Shown here piece by piece: positions 6,666-13,109 of a stretch of 13,109 bases of DNA (the first letter of the stretch is position 1; every line of letters starts with the position of its first letter). The stretch is from assembly GCA_041740315.1 (NCBI GenBank), contig JBGSMF010000296.1, forward strand, positions 1 through 13,109. Reading direction: 5' to 3'. The DNA comes from JBGSMF01 sp041740315. GTDB lineage: Bacteria > Chloroflexota > Anaerolineae > Fen-1058. A model generated the notes under the pieces. It was not told where the DNA came from. It made no database searches and saw only the letters and a program-made list of their open reading frames with translations. The position numbers and the translations under genes were made by a program.

Positions 6666-6716
6666 TAGGTAAAAATCAATTAATCAATTGCCCAATTGGT
6701 TAGAAATTGGTAAAAA
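6657..6716. repeat. 19-bp direct repeat upstream of the operon
   Basis: GGTTAGAAATAGGTAAAAA (6657-6675) recurs as GGTTAGAAATTGGTAAAAA (6698-6716), with one mismatch and 41 bp between starts (about four helical turns). Between them is CAATT-GCCC-AATTG. The position just upstream of the first gene suggests a pair of activator or repressor sites, possibly for the response regulator encoded in the same operon. Confidence 0.6.
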
Positions 6717-6740
6717 CCACCATCGAATATCAAGGTAGCT

Positions 6741-7631
6741 ATGCTCATCCCTCTTGATTTCGACGACTATCGTCATGCCCTCGACTCTAGTCAACATGAA
6801 GCTTTTTACTTCTTGTTTACTTCGACTGACGGTCAGAACTTTGGTTTTGTGCGCGCCCTGTTTGGGCAAAGCTTTGTGTTAGAGATTGTTGCCTTGTGCT
6901 TTGAAGGGCGGACGTGGGTTTACCAGCGGGGCAGCCCGTTGGTAGGCGCGCCTGGGCCAGCCTTCGAGGCTTCTGGCCCCAACTTGGCCTTGCAATGCTT
7001 GATTCCATGGACAGAGTGGTGGTGCCGCTTTGAAGGCCATGTTGGTGAAATTTCATCTGGGCAGAGCACCCCGCTCAAATTCAATTGGCAGTTTCGAGCC
7101 GAGGGGCCAGCCACGCGCTACCGTTTTGGCCCATACCAGCAAGTGCAACAAGATGGCGCCTTGTCTGGCACGCTTACGGTGAGCGGCAAAGAGCACCGGT
7201 GCAATTTTGTGTGCTCGCGCGATCACAGTTGGGGACAGCGGCAGATGCATGTTGCCCAAAAATGGATAGTGGCCAGCCTTCCCTCACAGCTGTATCTAGC
7301 TGTCATGAATCTTGACGCCAATTCACAAACAGCGCACTTTGGACACTTTTTTCCCTCGCCGGGCCAGCGCCAGGATTTTCAATCGCCCACCGTGTTGCCT
7401 AACGACGGGGGGTGGCATATCAAAGATGATGGCGCGATGGCGGGCGCATGGCATGCGCAGCGTACCGCGCCGCCTTTGATTGCGTATCTGGGGGCAGCCG
7501 GTCGCGAGACTGTCCGGCTAGAGCCGCGCCCTGGCGACTTGTACCGCGATGAAATCGGCCCGGCAATGTTCACTTCGCCCCAGGGCCATCAAGCTCTCGG
7601 CTTTGTCGAGTGCGCAAGGAGGATCCCATGA
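6741..7631 (+). CDS. CrtC/AttH-like lipocalin-fold protein (DUF7064-like)
   Basis: 296 aa, soluble, no signal peptide seen. CSRDHSWGQR at residues 158-167 resembles the RD(R/H)SWG signature of the DUF7064 and carotenoid-hydratase (CrtC)/AttH-like group. That group has tandem lipocalin-like beta barrels, some members hydrate or isomerise hydrophobic substrates, and most are of unknown function. The sequence is rich in aromatic beta strands, such as WWCRFEGH and FNWQFRAEGPATRYRFGPY, which fits such a fold. The ATG at 6741 has a weak AAGG ribosome site. The stop overlaps the next gene's start as ATGA, so the two are translationally coupled and the product probably works with the phosphotransferase halves, perhaps by binding or modifying the same hydrophobic substrate. 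The family call is moderate and the role is inferred. Confidence 0.65.
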   Translation: MLIPLDFDDYRHALDSSQHEAFYFLFTSTDGQNFGFVRALFGQSFVLEIVALCFEGRTWVYQRGSPLVGAPGPAFEASGPNLALQCLIPWTEWWCRFEGHVGEISSGQSTPLKFNWQFRAEGPATRYRFGPYQQVQQDGALSGTLTVSGKEHRCNFVCSRDHSWGQRQMHVAQKWIVASLPSQLYLAVMNLDANSQTAHFGHFFPSPGQRQDFQSPTVLPNDGGWHIKDDGAMAGAWHAQRTAPPLIAYLGAAGRETVRLEPRPGDLYRDEIGPAMFTSPQGHQALGFVECARRIP

Positions 7632-9268
7632 CTCAATGGTTATTAAGCGGGCATAACACGCAAGAAACATCCGGCATTGCGCGGCCGGTGACAGCCACGA
7701 TGAGCGAGCAAGGCCTAGACAGCCAGTTTGATTTTATTTTGGAAAAGCTGGGCGGCGATTTGTCTCAGTTTGATCGAACGGTCAAATCAACCCTGGCGGT
7801 GCAGGGCCGCTTGTACGTGAATATGGAGTACTTTGCGCGTAACATGGCCGCCGTGATCCCCTTTGACCCAGCTTCGATTGGTGTGCCTCCAGAGATGGTC
7901 AAGAACCTGAAACACCCCTCGCTTGCTCGCCAACTCACGGTGGGGCCTCGCTTTTACCAGCTCTATACAGAAACAGCGCGCTTTTATCGCCAGGATTTAC
8001 CGGGGCTGGACCAGACCTTGCGCCAACTGTATTGGCGCCTGCGCAGTGGTGATAATGATGATAAAGCCGTATTGGAATTGTTTGAGCCAGAGCTATACGC
8101 CCGTTCGCGCCGAACTGATACGGCTCACCTGGTTGCCTCATTGGTGATTATTTCGGTGGGGGGCATTTTGCGCGAGCGCGCCCCAGACCTGCTGCCCCTG
8201 TTTGCCGGACAGGCCACTATCACGTCGCAAATGGGCCAGCGCATCTGGGCCTTGCGCGAAACAGCAGAAGCCTGTGGGCCGCGAGTGAGCCAGATGTTGT
8301 GTGAAGGGGTAGTTGAACTGGCTGCTTATCGCGCTCTGCCTGAAGCTGCGCCGTTGGTGGCCGGGCTGGAAGCTTTTCTGAAAGAATACGGGCATCGCGG
8401 GTTCCGCTTTGAGGCAGACTTTGAAACGGAGCGGCTGGCGGATCTCCCCGACCATATCTTGCTGGCCGTGGGCGGGCAGTTGCTAGAGAGCGAGCCGCCC
8501 CAGGTGCGCGCCGAGGCCGCGCGCCAAAGCGCATTGGCTGCGCTAGATAAGATGAATCCCCTGGCCCGCATGGTATGGCGGCGTGTTTTGGGGTGGAGCC
8601 AGCAACTGATTGCTTGGCGCGAAGCTTCCAAGAGCAATATCGCTTTGCGCCAGGCGGCCTATGGGTTGGCCGCGCGCAAGTTGGCCGGCCGCTTTTATCC
8701 TGATCAGCCCGATGACATTTTGATGTTTTATACATTGGACGAGTTCCTGGCCTTTGTGCATAGCCAGGGTGGGCAGCGCCTAGATTCTGCCATGCTCGCA
8801 GCGCGCCGCGCCCAGCACGAACTCCATTGTTCGCAGGTGCCGCCGCCTGAACTGATCTGGTACGACCCGGACACAGGCAAATGGACGCCTGTGCAGGAAC
8901 GTGAGCGAGGGGCATTGGCAGTGACCACCACCCAGAGGCAAGGCATTCCGGCCAGCGCAGGCGCCGGCCCGGTGGAGGGCTTTGCCATGGTAACCAACGA
9001 CCCACTCGATGCCGGGCAGCGATTGCTGCAAATTCACGAGCCGGTGGTGTTGGTCACTCGCCTGACCGACCCGGCCTGGTCAAGCCTGTTCCGCCGTCTA
9101 AGCGCCGTCGTCACTGAACTGGGCGGGGTGGTTTCGCACGCCGCCATCGTTGCCCGCGAAAATGGCCTGCCGGCTGTGGTGGGCATGCCCGAAGCTACCC
9201 GCTGGGTGCGTGATGGGCAGCGCTTGCGCGTTGATGGCGCCACCGGCACGGTGAGCATCTTGGAGTAA
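7628..9268 (+). CDS. RPH-like phosphotransferase: substrate-binding and swivelling-His half
   Basis: 546 aa. The ATG at 7628 has AAGGAGG five nt upstream, inside the end of the preceding gene; an in-frame GTG at 7610 is less likely. The protein matches the C-terminal two thirds of rifampin phosphotransferase/PEP-synthase-like enzymes. Residues up to about 400 are the helical substrate-binding part, with the family landmarks KEYGHRG (252-258), WREASKS (330-336) and PDDILMFYTLDEF shortly after. A PEP-utiliser mobile domain closes the protein: VVTELGGVVSHAAIVARENGLPAVVG carries the phospho-accepting His504. In the family, this His takes phosphate from the ATP-grasp domain and passes it to the substrate. 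No ATP-grasp domain is present here; it is encoded 55 nt downstream as a separate protein. In RPH the order is ATP-binding, substrate-binding, His. The substrate is unknown: the binding part is too divergent to claim rifamycin. Confidence 0.85.
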   Translation: MTQWLLSGHNTQETSGIARPVTATMSEQGLDSQFDFILEKLGGDLSQFDRTVKSTLAVQGRLYVNMEYFARNMAAVIPFDPASIGVPPEMVKNLKHPSLARQLTVGPRFYQLYTETARFYRQDLPGLDQTLRQLYWRLRSGDNDDKAVLELFEPELYARSRRTDTAHLVASLVIISVGGILRERAPDLLPLFAGQATITSQMGQRIWALRETAEACGPRVSQMLCEGVVELAAYRALPEAAPLVAGLEAFLKEYGHRGFRFEADFETERLADLPDHILLAVGGQLLESEPPQVRAEAARQSALAALDKMNPLARMVWRRVLGWSQQLIAWREASKSNIALRQAAYGLAARKLAGRFYPDQPDDILMFYTLDEFLAFVHSQGGQRLDSAMLAARRAQHELHCSQVPPPELIWYDPDTGKWTPVQERERGALAVTTTQRQGIPASAGAGPVEGFAMVTNDPLDAGQRLLQIHEPVVLVTRLTDPAWSSLFRRLSAVVTELGGVVSHAAIVARENGLPAVVGMPEATRWVRDGQRLRVDGATGTVSILE

Positions 9269-9323
9269 CCCCGCCACTCACAACCCTGACCGGCGACAGA
9301 TTGAGCAATTTCGGACAAGCCTG

Positions 9324-10277
9324 ATGATATATACTCCAGATTCTGTTTCAGCCGATGGCCTAATTCCCACCGTTGCAAAAACGGGCGGCAAAGGCAGCGG
9401 CTTGTATTGGCTCCAGGCGCAGGGTTTTTCTACCCCTCCCACTTGGGTGTTGGATACCACCCTGTTCGACTCGATAATTGAGCGCACCGGCATGACTGCG
9501 ACCATCCGCGAAATTGGCCATGCGACTGCCTCATTACAGGATTGGGCCTCTACACAACATACACTGGATTGCCTGGAATCTCAGCGCCAGGCGGTTGTAA
9601 AGGCGCTTCGCACCGTGTCTTTTCCTCCCGAGCTTTATGCCGGCTTGCTCAAGTTGCCTCAGCATGATCAATGGGCCGTGCGTTCTTCTGCTACCGTAGA
9701 AGATTCGGATCTGCACAGCTATGCCGGACAGTTTGCCTCAATATTATCTGTGCCTTTTACGATTGACAGCCTGGAGCAAGCTATAAGAGCAGTATGGGCT
9801 TCTACTTTTAAGCGAGAGGTGCTGGCCTATCGCGCGCAATCTGGCACGCCCATGCCACGCATGGCCGTGATCTTGCAGCCCATGCGCCCTATCACGGCGC
9901 GAGAACGTTCGGGTGTGGCGCTCAGCCGGTCACCCGTGCCAACGATGCCGGGTGTGATGATCCAGGCCACGTTTGGAGCCGGGCGCACTGTAGTGGAGGG
10001 GCGCGGCGGCGATGTGTACACGGTGCAGGGGCAAGCCGTCAGAACGCAGCCCATGCCCCCGCCAAACATTACAATTTCTGGCGTAGTGGGGGGGGAGATT
10101 ACAGCTCCTACTCCACCTGGCTTGGCATTGACCGACGACGAGGCTCAGCAGGTAGCTGCTTGTGTGTTGGCGATGAGTGAACGGTGGGGCAGGTCGGTAA
10201 ACGTTGAATTTGTGTGGTACGCCACAGAGCCAGAGCCGCTTTTTGTTCAAATCCGTCCCATCACCGGCAAGCAATAA
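9324..10277 (+). CDS. PEP synthase/RPH-type ATP-grasp (ATP-binding) half
   Basis: 317 aa, almost exactly the size of the N-terminal ATP-binding domain of rifampin phosphotransferase (about 314 aa), yet free-standing. The family motifs are in order: TGGKGSGL (20-27, K23 contacts ATP); WAVRSSATVEDS (117-128, R120), followed by SYAGQFASIL; ATFGAGRTVVEGRGGDVY (215-232); WGRSVNVEFVWY (288-299, with the metal-binding acidic residue E295); and LFVQIRPIT (306-314) as the typical domain end. It should bind ATP and transfer the beta phosphate to His504 of the upstream protein, leaving AMP and phosphate. The start is ATG 9324; the ribosome site is weak (GGACAAG). The stop is 4 nt before the histidine-kinase ATG. 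The sequence ends cleanly after RPITGKQ with no trace of a swivelling domain, so this is a true split and not a frameshift. Confidence 0.85.
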   Translation: MIYTPDSVSADGLIPTVAKTGGKGSGLYWLQAQGFSTPPTWVLDTTLFDSIIERTGMTATIREIGHATASLQDWASTQHTLDCLESQRQAVVKALRTVSFPPELYAGLLKLPQHDQWAVRSSATVEDSDLHSYAGQFASILSVPFTIDSLEQAIRAVWASTFKREVLAYRAQSGTPMPRMAVILQPMRPITARERSGVALSRSPVPTMPGVMIQATFGAGRTVVEGRGGDVYTVQGQAVRTQPMPPPNITISGVVGGEITAPTPPGLALTDDEAQQVAACVLAMSERWGRSVNVEFVWYATEPEPLFVQIRPITGKQ

Positions 10278-10281
10278 TGCC

Positions 10282-11451
10282 ATGAGTGATAAGCCTGAGG
10301 TAGCACTGCCTGATTTTGATCTAGGCTCAAAGGGCAACCTGGCTTTTATCATTGTAGTGATTATTGCCTATGTGTCTACCTTTAGTGTTCCCACCGCAAA
10401 ATTCACCCTCGCTCAAATAGCCGCGCTGGTTATAGCCGGCATTATTTATTCTATCCTGGGCATCTATGGCTTTGCGTTTTGTGAACGAGGCCAATCGCTC
10501 CCAATGTTGCTGGTGTATTTTGCTATCCAACTCTTGTTGGGTATGTTTGTTGCCTACCTGAGCAGCGGCATGGGGTGGATTATCACGCTGCCATTGGTGG
10601 CGCAGGCCGTGGTAGTCTTGCCGGGGGGGTGGGTGCTGCTGCTATGCGGCCTGGTGACATTTGCCTTTGCGCTGATTGTTGGCCTGGGCAGTGATGTCGG
10701 TGTGCTGCAAGCCTCTATGCAATATTTGGCCGCGGTAATATTCGTGGCGGTGTTCACCCAGGTGGCCGCTGGCGAGCAAAAAGCTCGCACCGAGGTAGAG
10801 CGCCTGGCAGCCAAGTTGGGCGAGGCAAATCGCCAACTGCGCGAGTATGCGGTCCAGGTCGAAGAATTGGCCACGGTTCGTGAACGCAACCGGATAGCGC
10901 GCGAGATTCACGACAGTGTGGGGCATTATCTTACCACTGTCAATATGCAGCTCGAGGCGGCTCGCGCTGTGATGGCTCAAGACCCCTCTCGCGCGCTAGA
11001 TGCGTTGAGCAAGGCGCAATCGCTGACCAAAGAAGGTCTGGCCGATGTGCGCCGCTCGGTGGCGGCTTTGCGCGCCTCGCCTACCGAAACTCTTCCCTTG
11101 CCAGAAGCCATTGCTGCCCTGGTAAAAGACCTCCCCGCTGAACTGACTGTGAAGGGCACCCCGCGTCCGCTTGCGCCCCAGGCCGAGCTGGCGCTGTACC
11201 GCACTGCACAAGAAGGATTGACAAACGTGCGCAAGCACGCCCATGCCACCCAGGTTGGCCTTGTCTTGGATTACAGCGACGACGCCAGGGTCAGGTTGAG
11301 CGTGCAAGATAACGGCGTAGGCACGGCCGGGCTGGATAGTGGATTTGGATTGATAGGCGTGCGCGAACGTGTGCAATTGTTGGGTGGGTGTGTCAACATC
11401 CATACCGCTGCTGACCAGGGTTTTCAGCTTAAAGTAGAGCTGCCAGGATGA
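10282..11451 (+). CDS. NarL/LiaS-type sensor histidine kinase
   Basis: 389 aa. The start is ATG 10282, 4 nt after the previous stop, so translation is probably coupled; in-frame codons from 10204 would overlap the ATP-grasp gene. About six hydrophobic segments fill residues 20-162 with almost no extracytoplasmic loops, so the sensor is membrane-embedded. This suggests a lipid, cell-envelope or hydrophobic ligand stimulus. A coiled coil (165-200) leads to a HisKA_3 dimerisation helix, ERNRIAREIHDSVGHYLT, with phosphorylated His210. The HATPase_c domain follows: YRTAQEGLTNVRKHA (306-320, N box), DNGVG (343-347) and GFGLIGVRERVQLLGG (354-369). This domain pair is the one found with LuxR-type regulators, and one is encoded 49 nt downstream. 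Confidence 0.92.
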   Translation: MSDKPEVALPDFDLGSKGNLAFIIVVIIAYVSTFSVPTAKFTLAQIAALVIAGIIYSILGIYGFAFCERGQSLPMLLVYFAIQLLLGMFVAYLSSGMGWIITLPLVAQAVVVLPGGWVLLLCGLVTFAFALIVGLGSDVGVLQASMQYLAAVIFVAVFTQVAAGEQKARTEVERLAAKLGEANRQLREYAVQVEELATVRERNRIAREIHDSVGHYLTTVNMQLEAARAVMAQDPSRALDALSKAQSLTKEGLADVRRSVAALRASPTETLPLPEAIAALVKDLPAELTVKGTPRPLAPQAELALYRTAQEGLTNVRKHAHATQVGLVLDYSDDARVRLSVQDNGVGTAGLDSGFGLIGVRERVQLLGGCVNIHTAADQGFQLKVELPG

Positions 11452-11500
11452 GACCGATCGCTGGCTGTTCCGATGGTCGTCGTTGGCCGAGGGTGTGAAA

Positions 11501-12157
11501 ATGGAGTGCATCCGTATTTTGCTCGTGGATGACCAGGCGCTTTTTCGTGAAGGGCTGCGCACCCTGCTTTCGGTGCAGCCTGATTTCCAGGTGGTAGGCG
11601 AGGCCTCCAATGGCCAAGAGGCGCTACGGCTGGCTGCCAGCCTCCGCCCGGCGGTGGTGCTGATGGATTTGCACATGCCGGTGCTAGATGGGGTGTCTGC
11701 CACCCGGCAACTGCACCAGGAGCAGCCCGCATGCAAAGTGATTGCCCTGACTACGTTTGACGATGACGAGACGGTTTTTGAGGCCCTGCGAGCGGGAGCA
11801 ATTGGCTACTTGTTAAAAGATACCGTCTCGGACAAGTTGTTCGAAGCCATACGCGCGGCTGCGCGCGGCGAATCTTTTTTGCAGCCCGCCATCGCTGCCA
11901 AGGTGGTCGCCGAATTTACCCGTCTGGCTAACCATGCCGCGCCTCCACAATCACACTCGTTGGCAGAACCCCTCTCTGAGCGCGAGCTTGAGGTTTTGCG
12001 ATTGGTGGCTATCGGCGCAAGCAACAAAGAGATTGCCACCCATCTCTTTATTGCCGAGGGCACTGTAAAAAATCACCTTACAAATATTCTCGGCAAACTG
12101 GGGGTGAATGATCGCGTCCAGGCTGCCCTAAAGGCCAAAGAGCTTGGGCTGATCTAG
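11501..12157 (+). CDS. NarL/LiaR-type response regulator
   Basis: 218 aa. The ATG at 11501 has GAGGG about 8 nt upstream; a TTG at 11483 in frame is less likely. The receiver domain shows the acidic pocket D10/D11, phospho-acceptor D56 (VVLMDLHMPVLDG), the switch region ALTTFDDDE (T84/T85) and K106 (LLKD). A linker of about 25 residues leads to a LuxR/GerE HTH (about 158-215): LSERELEVLRLVAIGASNKEIATHLFIAEGTVKNHLTNILGKLGV in outline. All key residues are present, so it should be active. It is the cognate partner of the kinase just upstream and is likely to control its own operon and/or the membrane protein gene at 12415. Confidence 0.95.
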   Translation: MECIRILLVDDQALFREGLRTLLSVQPDFQVVGEASNGQEALRLAASLRPAVVLMDLHMPVLDGVSATRQLHQEQPACKVIALTTFDDDETVFEALRAGAIGYLLKDTVSDKLFEAIRAAARGESFLQPAIAAKVVAEFTRLANHAAPPQSHSLAEPLSERELEVLRLVAIGASNKEIATHLFIAEGTVKNHLTNILGKLGVNDRVQAALKAKELGLI

Positions 12158-12220
12158 CCAAGTTCTAGTCCACTGTAAGTTTGGGCCTGTCCTAAACCCT
12201 CCTTTCGTCAGCACGAACAA

Positions 12221-12275
12221 GTCACACTGAGCTTGCACTAGTCATACTCTTGAATGTGACCATGAATATGACCGT
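12221..12275. promoter_or_regulatory. Short direct repeats, possible response-regulator sites
   Basis: GTCACACT (12221-12228) and GTCATACT (12241-12248) are 20 bp apart. GAATGTGACCAT (12252-12263) and GAATATGACCGT (12264-12275) form an adjacent pair with two differences. They lie about 30-80 bp upstream of the candidate -10 at 12305, where activators usually bind. The role is inferred. Confidence 0.4.
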
Positions 12276-12301
12276 TGGCACATCACTTTTTGCCTCTCCG
12301 G

Positions 12302-12310
12302 TGGTATAGT
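12302..12310 (+). promoter_or_regulatory. Extended -10 promoter for the membrane protein gene
   Basis: TGGTATAGT (12302-12310): extended TG plus a five-of-six -10 hexamer, with no clear -35, as in activator-dependent promoters. The start would be near 12317, placing the nested palindrome 12328-12380 in the leader. A perfect TATAAT at 12383-12388 is an alternative -10; in that case the palindrome would cover the -35 region. Confidence 0.45.
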
Positions 12311-12327
12311 ATCCTCTGTAACAGACC

Positions 12328-12380
12328 TTATCGGAAATAGCAGGACTGGCATCCCCATGCCAGTACGTTATTTCCGATAA
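12328..12380. promoter_or_regulatory. 53-nt nested palindrome in front of the membrane protein gene
   Basis: Outer arms TTATCGGAAATA (12328-12339) and TATTTCCGATAA (12369-12380) are exact reverse complements and extend by a G-U and a C-G pair as RNA. Inner arms ACTGGCAT (12345-12352) and ATGCCAGT (12357-12364) are also exact, around a CCCC loop. The second arm ends 23 nt before the AAGGAGG ribosome site. It could be a leader hairpin or a protein-binding operator. There is no T-run, so it is not an ordinary terminator for the upstream operon. Confidence 0.75.
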
Positions 12381-12414
12381 ACTATAATGATCCTGTTGGT
12401 GAAAAGGAGGCGCA

Positions 12415-12954
12415 ATGACTATTCAAACTCAAAATGATTCAGCCCCAACATCTCCTGGTAGAAATAGCAAGCTGGTTGCAGGCATTGCACTGATTGCCAT
12501 CGGCGTGCTGGCGCTGGTGGCGCAGGTGGTCAAAAGTGATTGGCTGGGGATGCTTTTCCTGCCTACTCTTGGCCTGATCTTTTTGGCGTGGGGCAGCCTG
12601 ACGCGCAAGGTGGGCTTGCTGATTCCCGGCGGCATCATCAGTGGCCTGGGGCTGGGGGCGATGTTGGTTGAAAGCCCGTTAGGGCAACTGGGCGACCCGG
12701 CGCGCGGAGGGCTTTTCTTGCTGGCTTTTGCTTTGGGCTGGGGATTGATTACGCTGCTGTCGGCGCTTTTCACCAGCCAGACGCACTGGTGGCCGCTCAT
12801 CCCCGGCAGCATTATGGCGGTGGTGGGTGGAGCCTTACTGGTGGGCAATATTGCCCCGCAAATATTGACTGTGATGGGCAGCTTGTGGCCGCTTGGCCTG
12901 ATCATTCTCGGTTTGTATTTGCTCTTTGGACGCAAAGACACCCAACGCCAGTAG
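12415..12954 (+). CDS. LiaI/LiaF-like small integral membrane protein
   Basis: 179 aa. The ATG at 12415 follows AAGGAGG by 4 nt, an excellent ribosome site. After a polar N-terminus of about 18 residues there are roughly six hydrophobic helices, arranged as two similar halves: LVAGIALIAIGVLALVAQ and LPTLGLIFLAWGSL, then WPLIPGSIMAVVGGALLVG and LWPLGLIILGLYLLFGR. This resembles the membrane part of LiaI/LiaF-type proteins, in which LiaF inhibits a LiaS-type kinase and responds to envelope stress; the LiaF soluble C-terminal domain is absent. Lying 257 nt downstream of a LiaS/LiaR-like pair, it may be their target or a modulator. The own promoter region with a large palindrome indicates separate regulation. 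The membrane nature is certain; the Lia connection is an inference. Confidence 0.75.
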   Translation: MTIQTQNDSAPTSPGRNSKLVAGIALIAIGVLALVAQVVKSDWLGMLFLPTLGLIFLAWGSLTRKVGLLIPGGIISGLGLGAMLVESPLGQLGDPARGGLFLLAFALGWGLITLLSALFTSQTHWWPLIPGSIMAVVGGALLVGNIAPQILTVMGSLWPLGLIILGLYLLFGRKDTQRQ

Positions 12955-12980
12955 CCGCTATCTTGGCAAACGTTTTGAAC

Positions 12981-12995
12981 AAGCCTGGCAGGCTT
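12981..12995 (+). terminator. Candidate weak terminator hairpin
   Basis: AAGCCT-GGC-AGGCTT is a perfect 6-bp stem with a 3-nt loop, 27 nt past the stop of the membrane protein gene. The following bases (TGAACCTTTAG) are only mildly T-rich, so efficiency is doubtful. Confidence 0.35.
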
Positions 12996-13020
12996 TGAAC
13001 CTTTAGAATAAATCATCAAG

Positions 13021-13109
13021 GAGTAGTAACTACTCAGCATCCTGAGTGTCCTTCGACCTTGCTCAGGATGAGCGCCGCGCTCCTTCGACTGCGTTTCACT
13101 TCGCTCAGG
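13021..13109. repeat. Intergenic palindrome/repeat cluster reaching the window edge
   Basis: GAGTAGT-A-ACTACTC is a perfect palindrome (13021-13035). CATCCTGAG (13038-13046) is inverted as CTCAGGATG (13062-13070). TCCTTCGAC occurs at 13049 and again at 13081, each followed by a GCTCAGG motif. The structure looks like a dispersed REP/MITE-type element, cut by the window end. No gene is seen in 12955-13109. Confidence 0.6.

Noticed and set aside
7628..10277. A single phosphotransferase gene broken by frameshift
   Set aside because: The domain order is inverted relative to the fused enzyme, and both proteins have complete ends and their own start codons.
7628..10277. Assigning rifamycin resistance (rph) by name
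   Set aside because: The substrate-binding part shows only the general family landmarks; the substrate cannot be read from the sequence.
10204..10281. Histidine kinase start at 10204
   Set aside because: It would overlap the ATP-grasp gene by over 70 nt and adds polar residues unlike the family; ATG 10282 lies just after the upstream stop.
12328..12380. Rho-independent terminator of the upstream operon
   Set aside because: No T-run follows on the plus strand, and the distance from the regulator stop is about 170 nt; a regulatory role fits better.

Overview
The window looks like a chromosomal segment of a moderately GC-rich bacterium, probably a member of the Chloroflexota. That placement is tentative. 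It rests on the style of the Ala/Thr/Gln-rich membrane proteins, the general look of the ComEC and two-component proteins, and the intergenic repeats built on a TCCTTCGAC motif. No rRNA, tRNA, CRISPR array, integrase or transposase was found.

Region A (about 1-5200) looks like the right-hand part of an integrated mobile element, either an ICE or an integrated plasmid. Five genes are packed head to tail on the minus strand. In transcription order they are: a four-helix membrane protein ending in a winged HTH (4433-3579); two membrane proteins of similar plan, TM, Ala/Thr/Gln-rich helix, TM, tail (3565-2642 and 2649-1906); an FtsK/TcpA-type DNA-pumping ATPase (1921-500); and a small protein carrying five 8-residue repeats encoded by a 24-bp minisatellite (477-49). 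Divergent from them is a small XRE-family repressor gene (4832-5155). The 398-bp gap holds two well-formed facing sigma70-type promoters and three copies of a palindrome with core ATAGCAT. Two of these copies overlap promoter boxes, which gives the layout of a phage-like switch.

Region B (5223-6470) is the 3' half of a comEC-like gene. The OB-fold and most of the competence membrane domain are missing, and the active-site HxHxDH motif of the beta-lactamase-like domain is degenerate. It starts directly after the XRE gene, which suggests that the element inserted into or next to comEC.

Region C (6741-12157) is a plus-strand operon of five genes. A CrtC/AttH-like lipocalin-fold protein is followed by two proteins that together rebuild a rifampin-phosphotransferase-type (RPH/PEP-synthase-like) enzyme, split and in permuted order: the substrate-binding and swivelling-His half comes first and the ATP-grasp half second. 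After these come a NarL/LiaS-type histidine kinase and its LuxR-type response regulator. Spacing is tight (4-bp overlap, then 55, 4 and 49 nt), so the kinase pair probably senses something linked to the enzyme.

Region D (12158-13109) has a 257-bp regulatory gap with short direct repeats and a nested 53-nt palindrome. A LiaI/LiaF-like small membrane protein (12415-12954) follows, and then an intergenic repeat cluster that runs off the window edge. The membrane protein is a reasonable target or partner of the upstream LiaS/LiaR-like pair.
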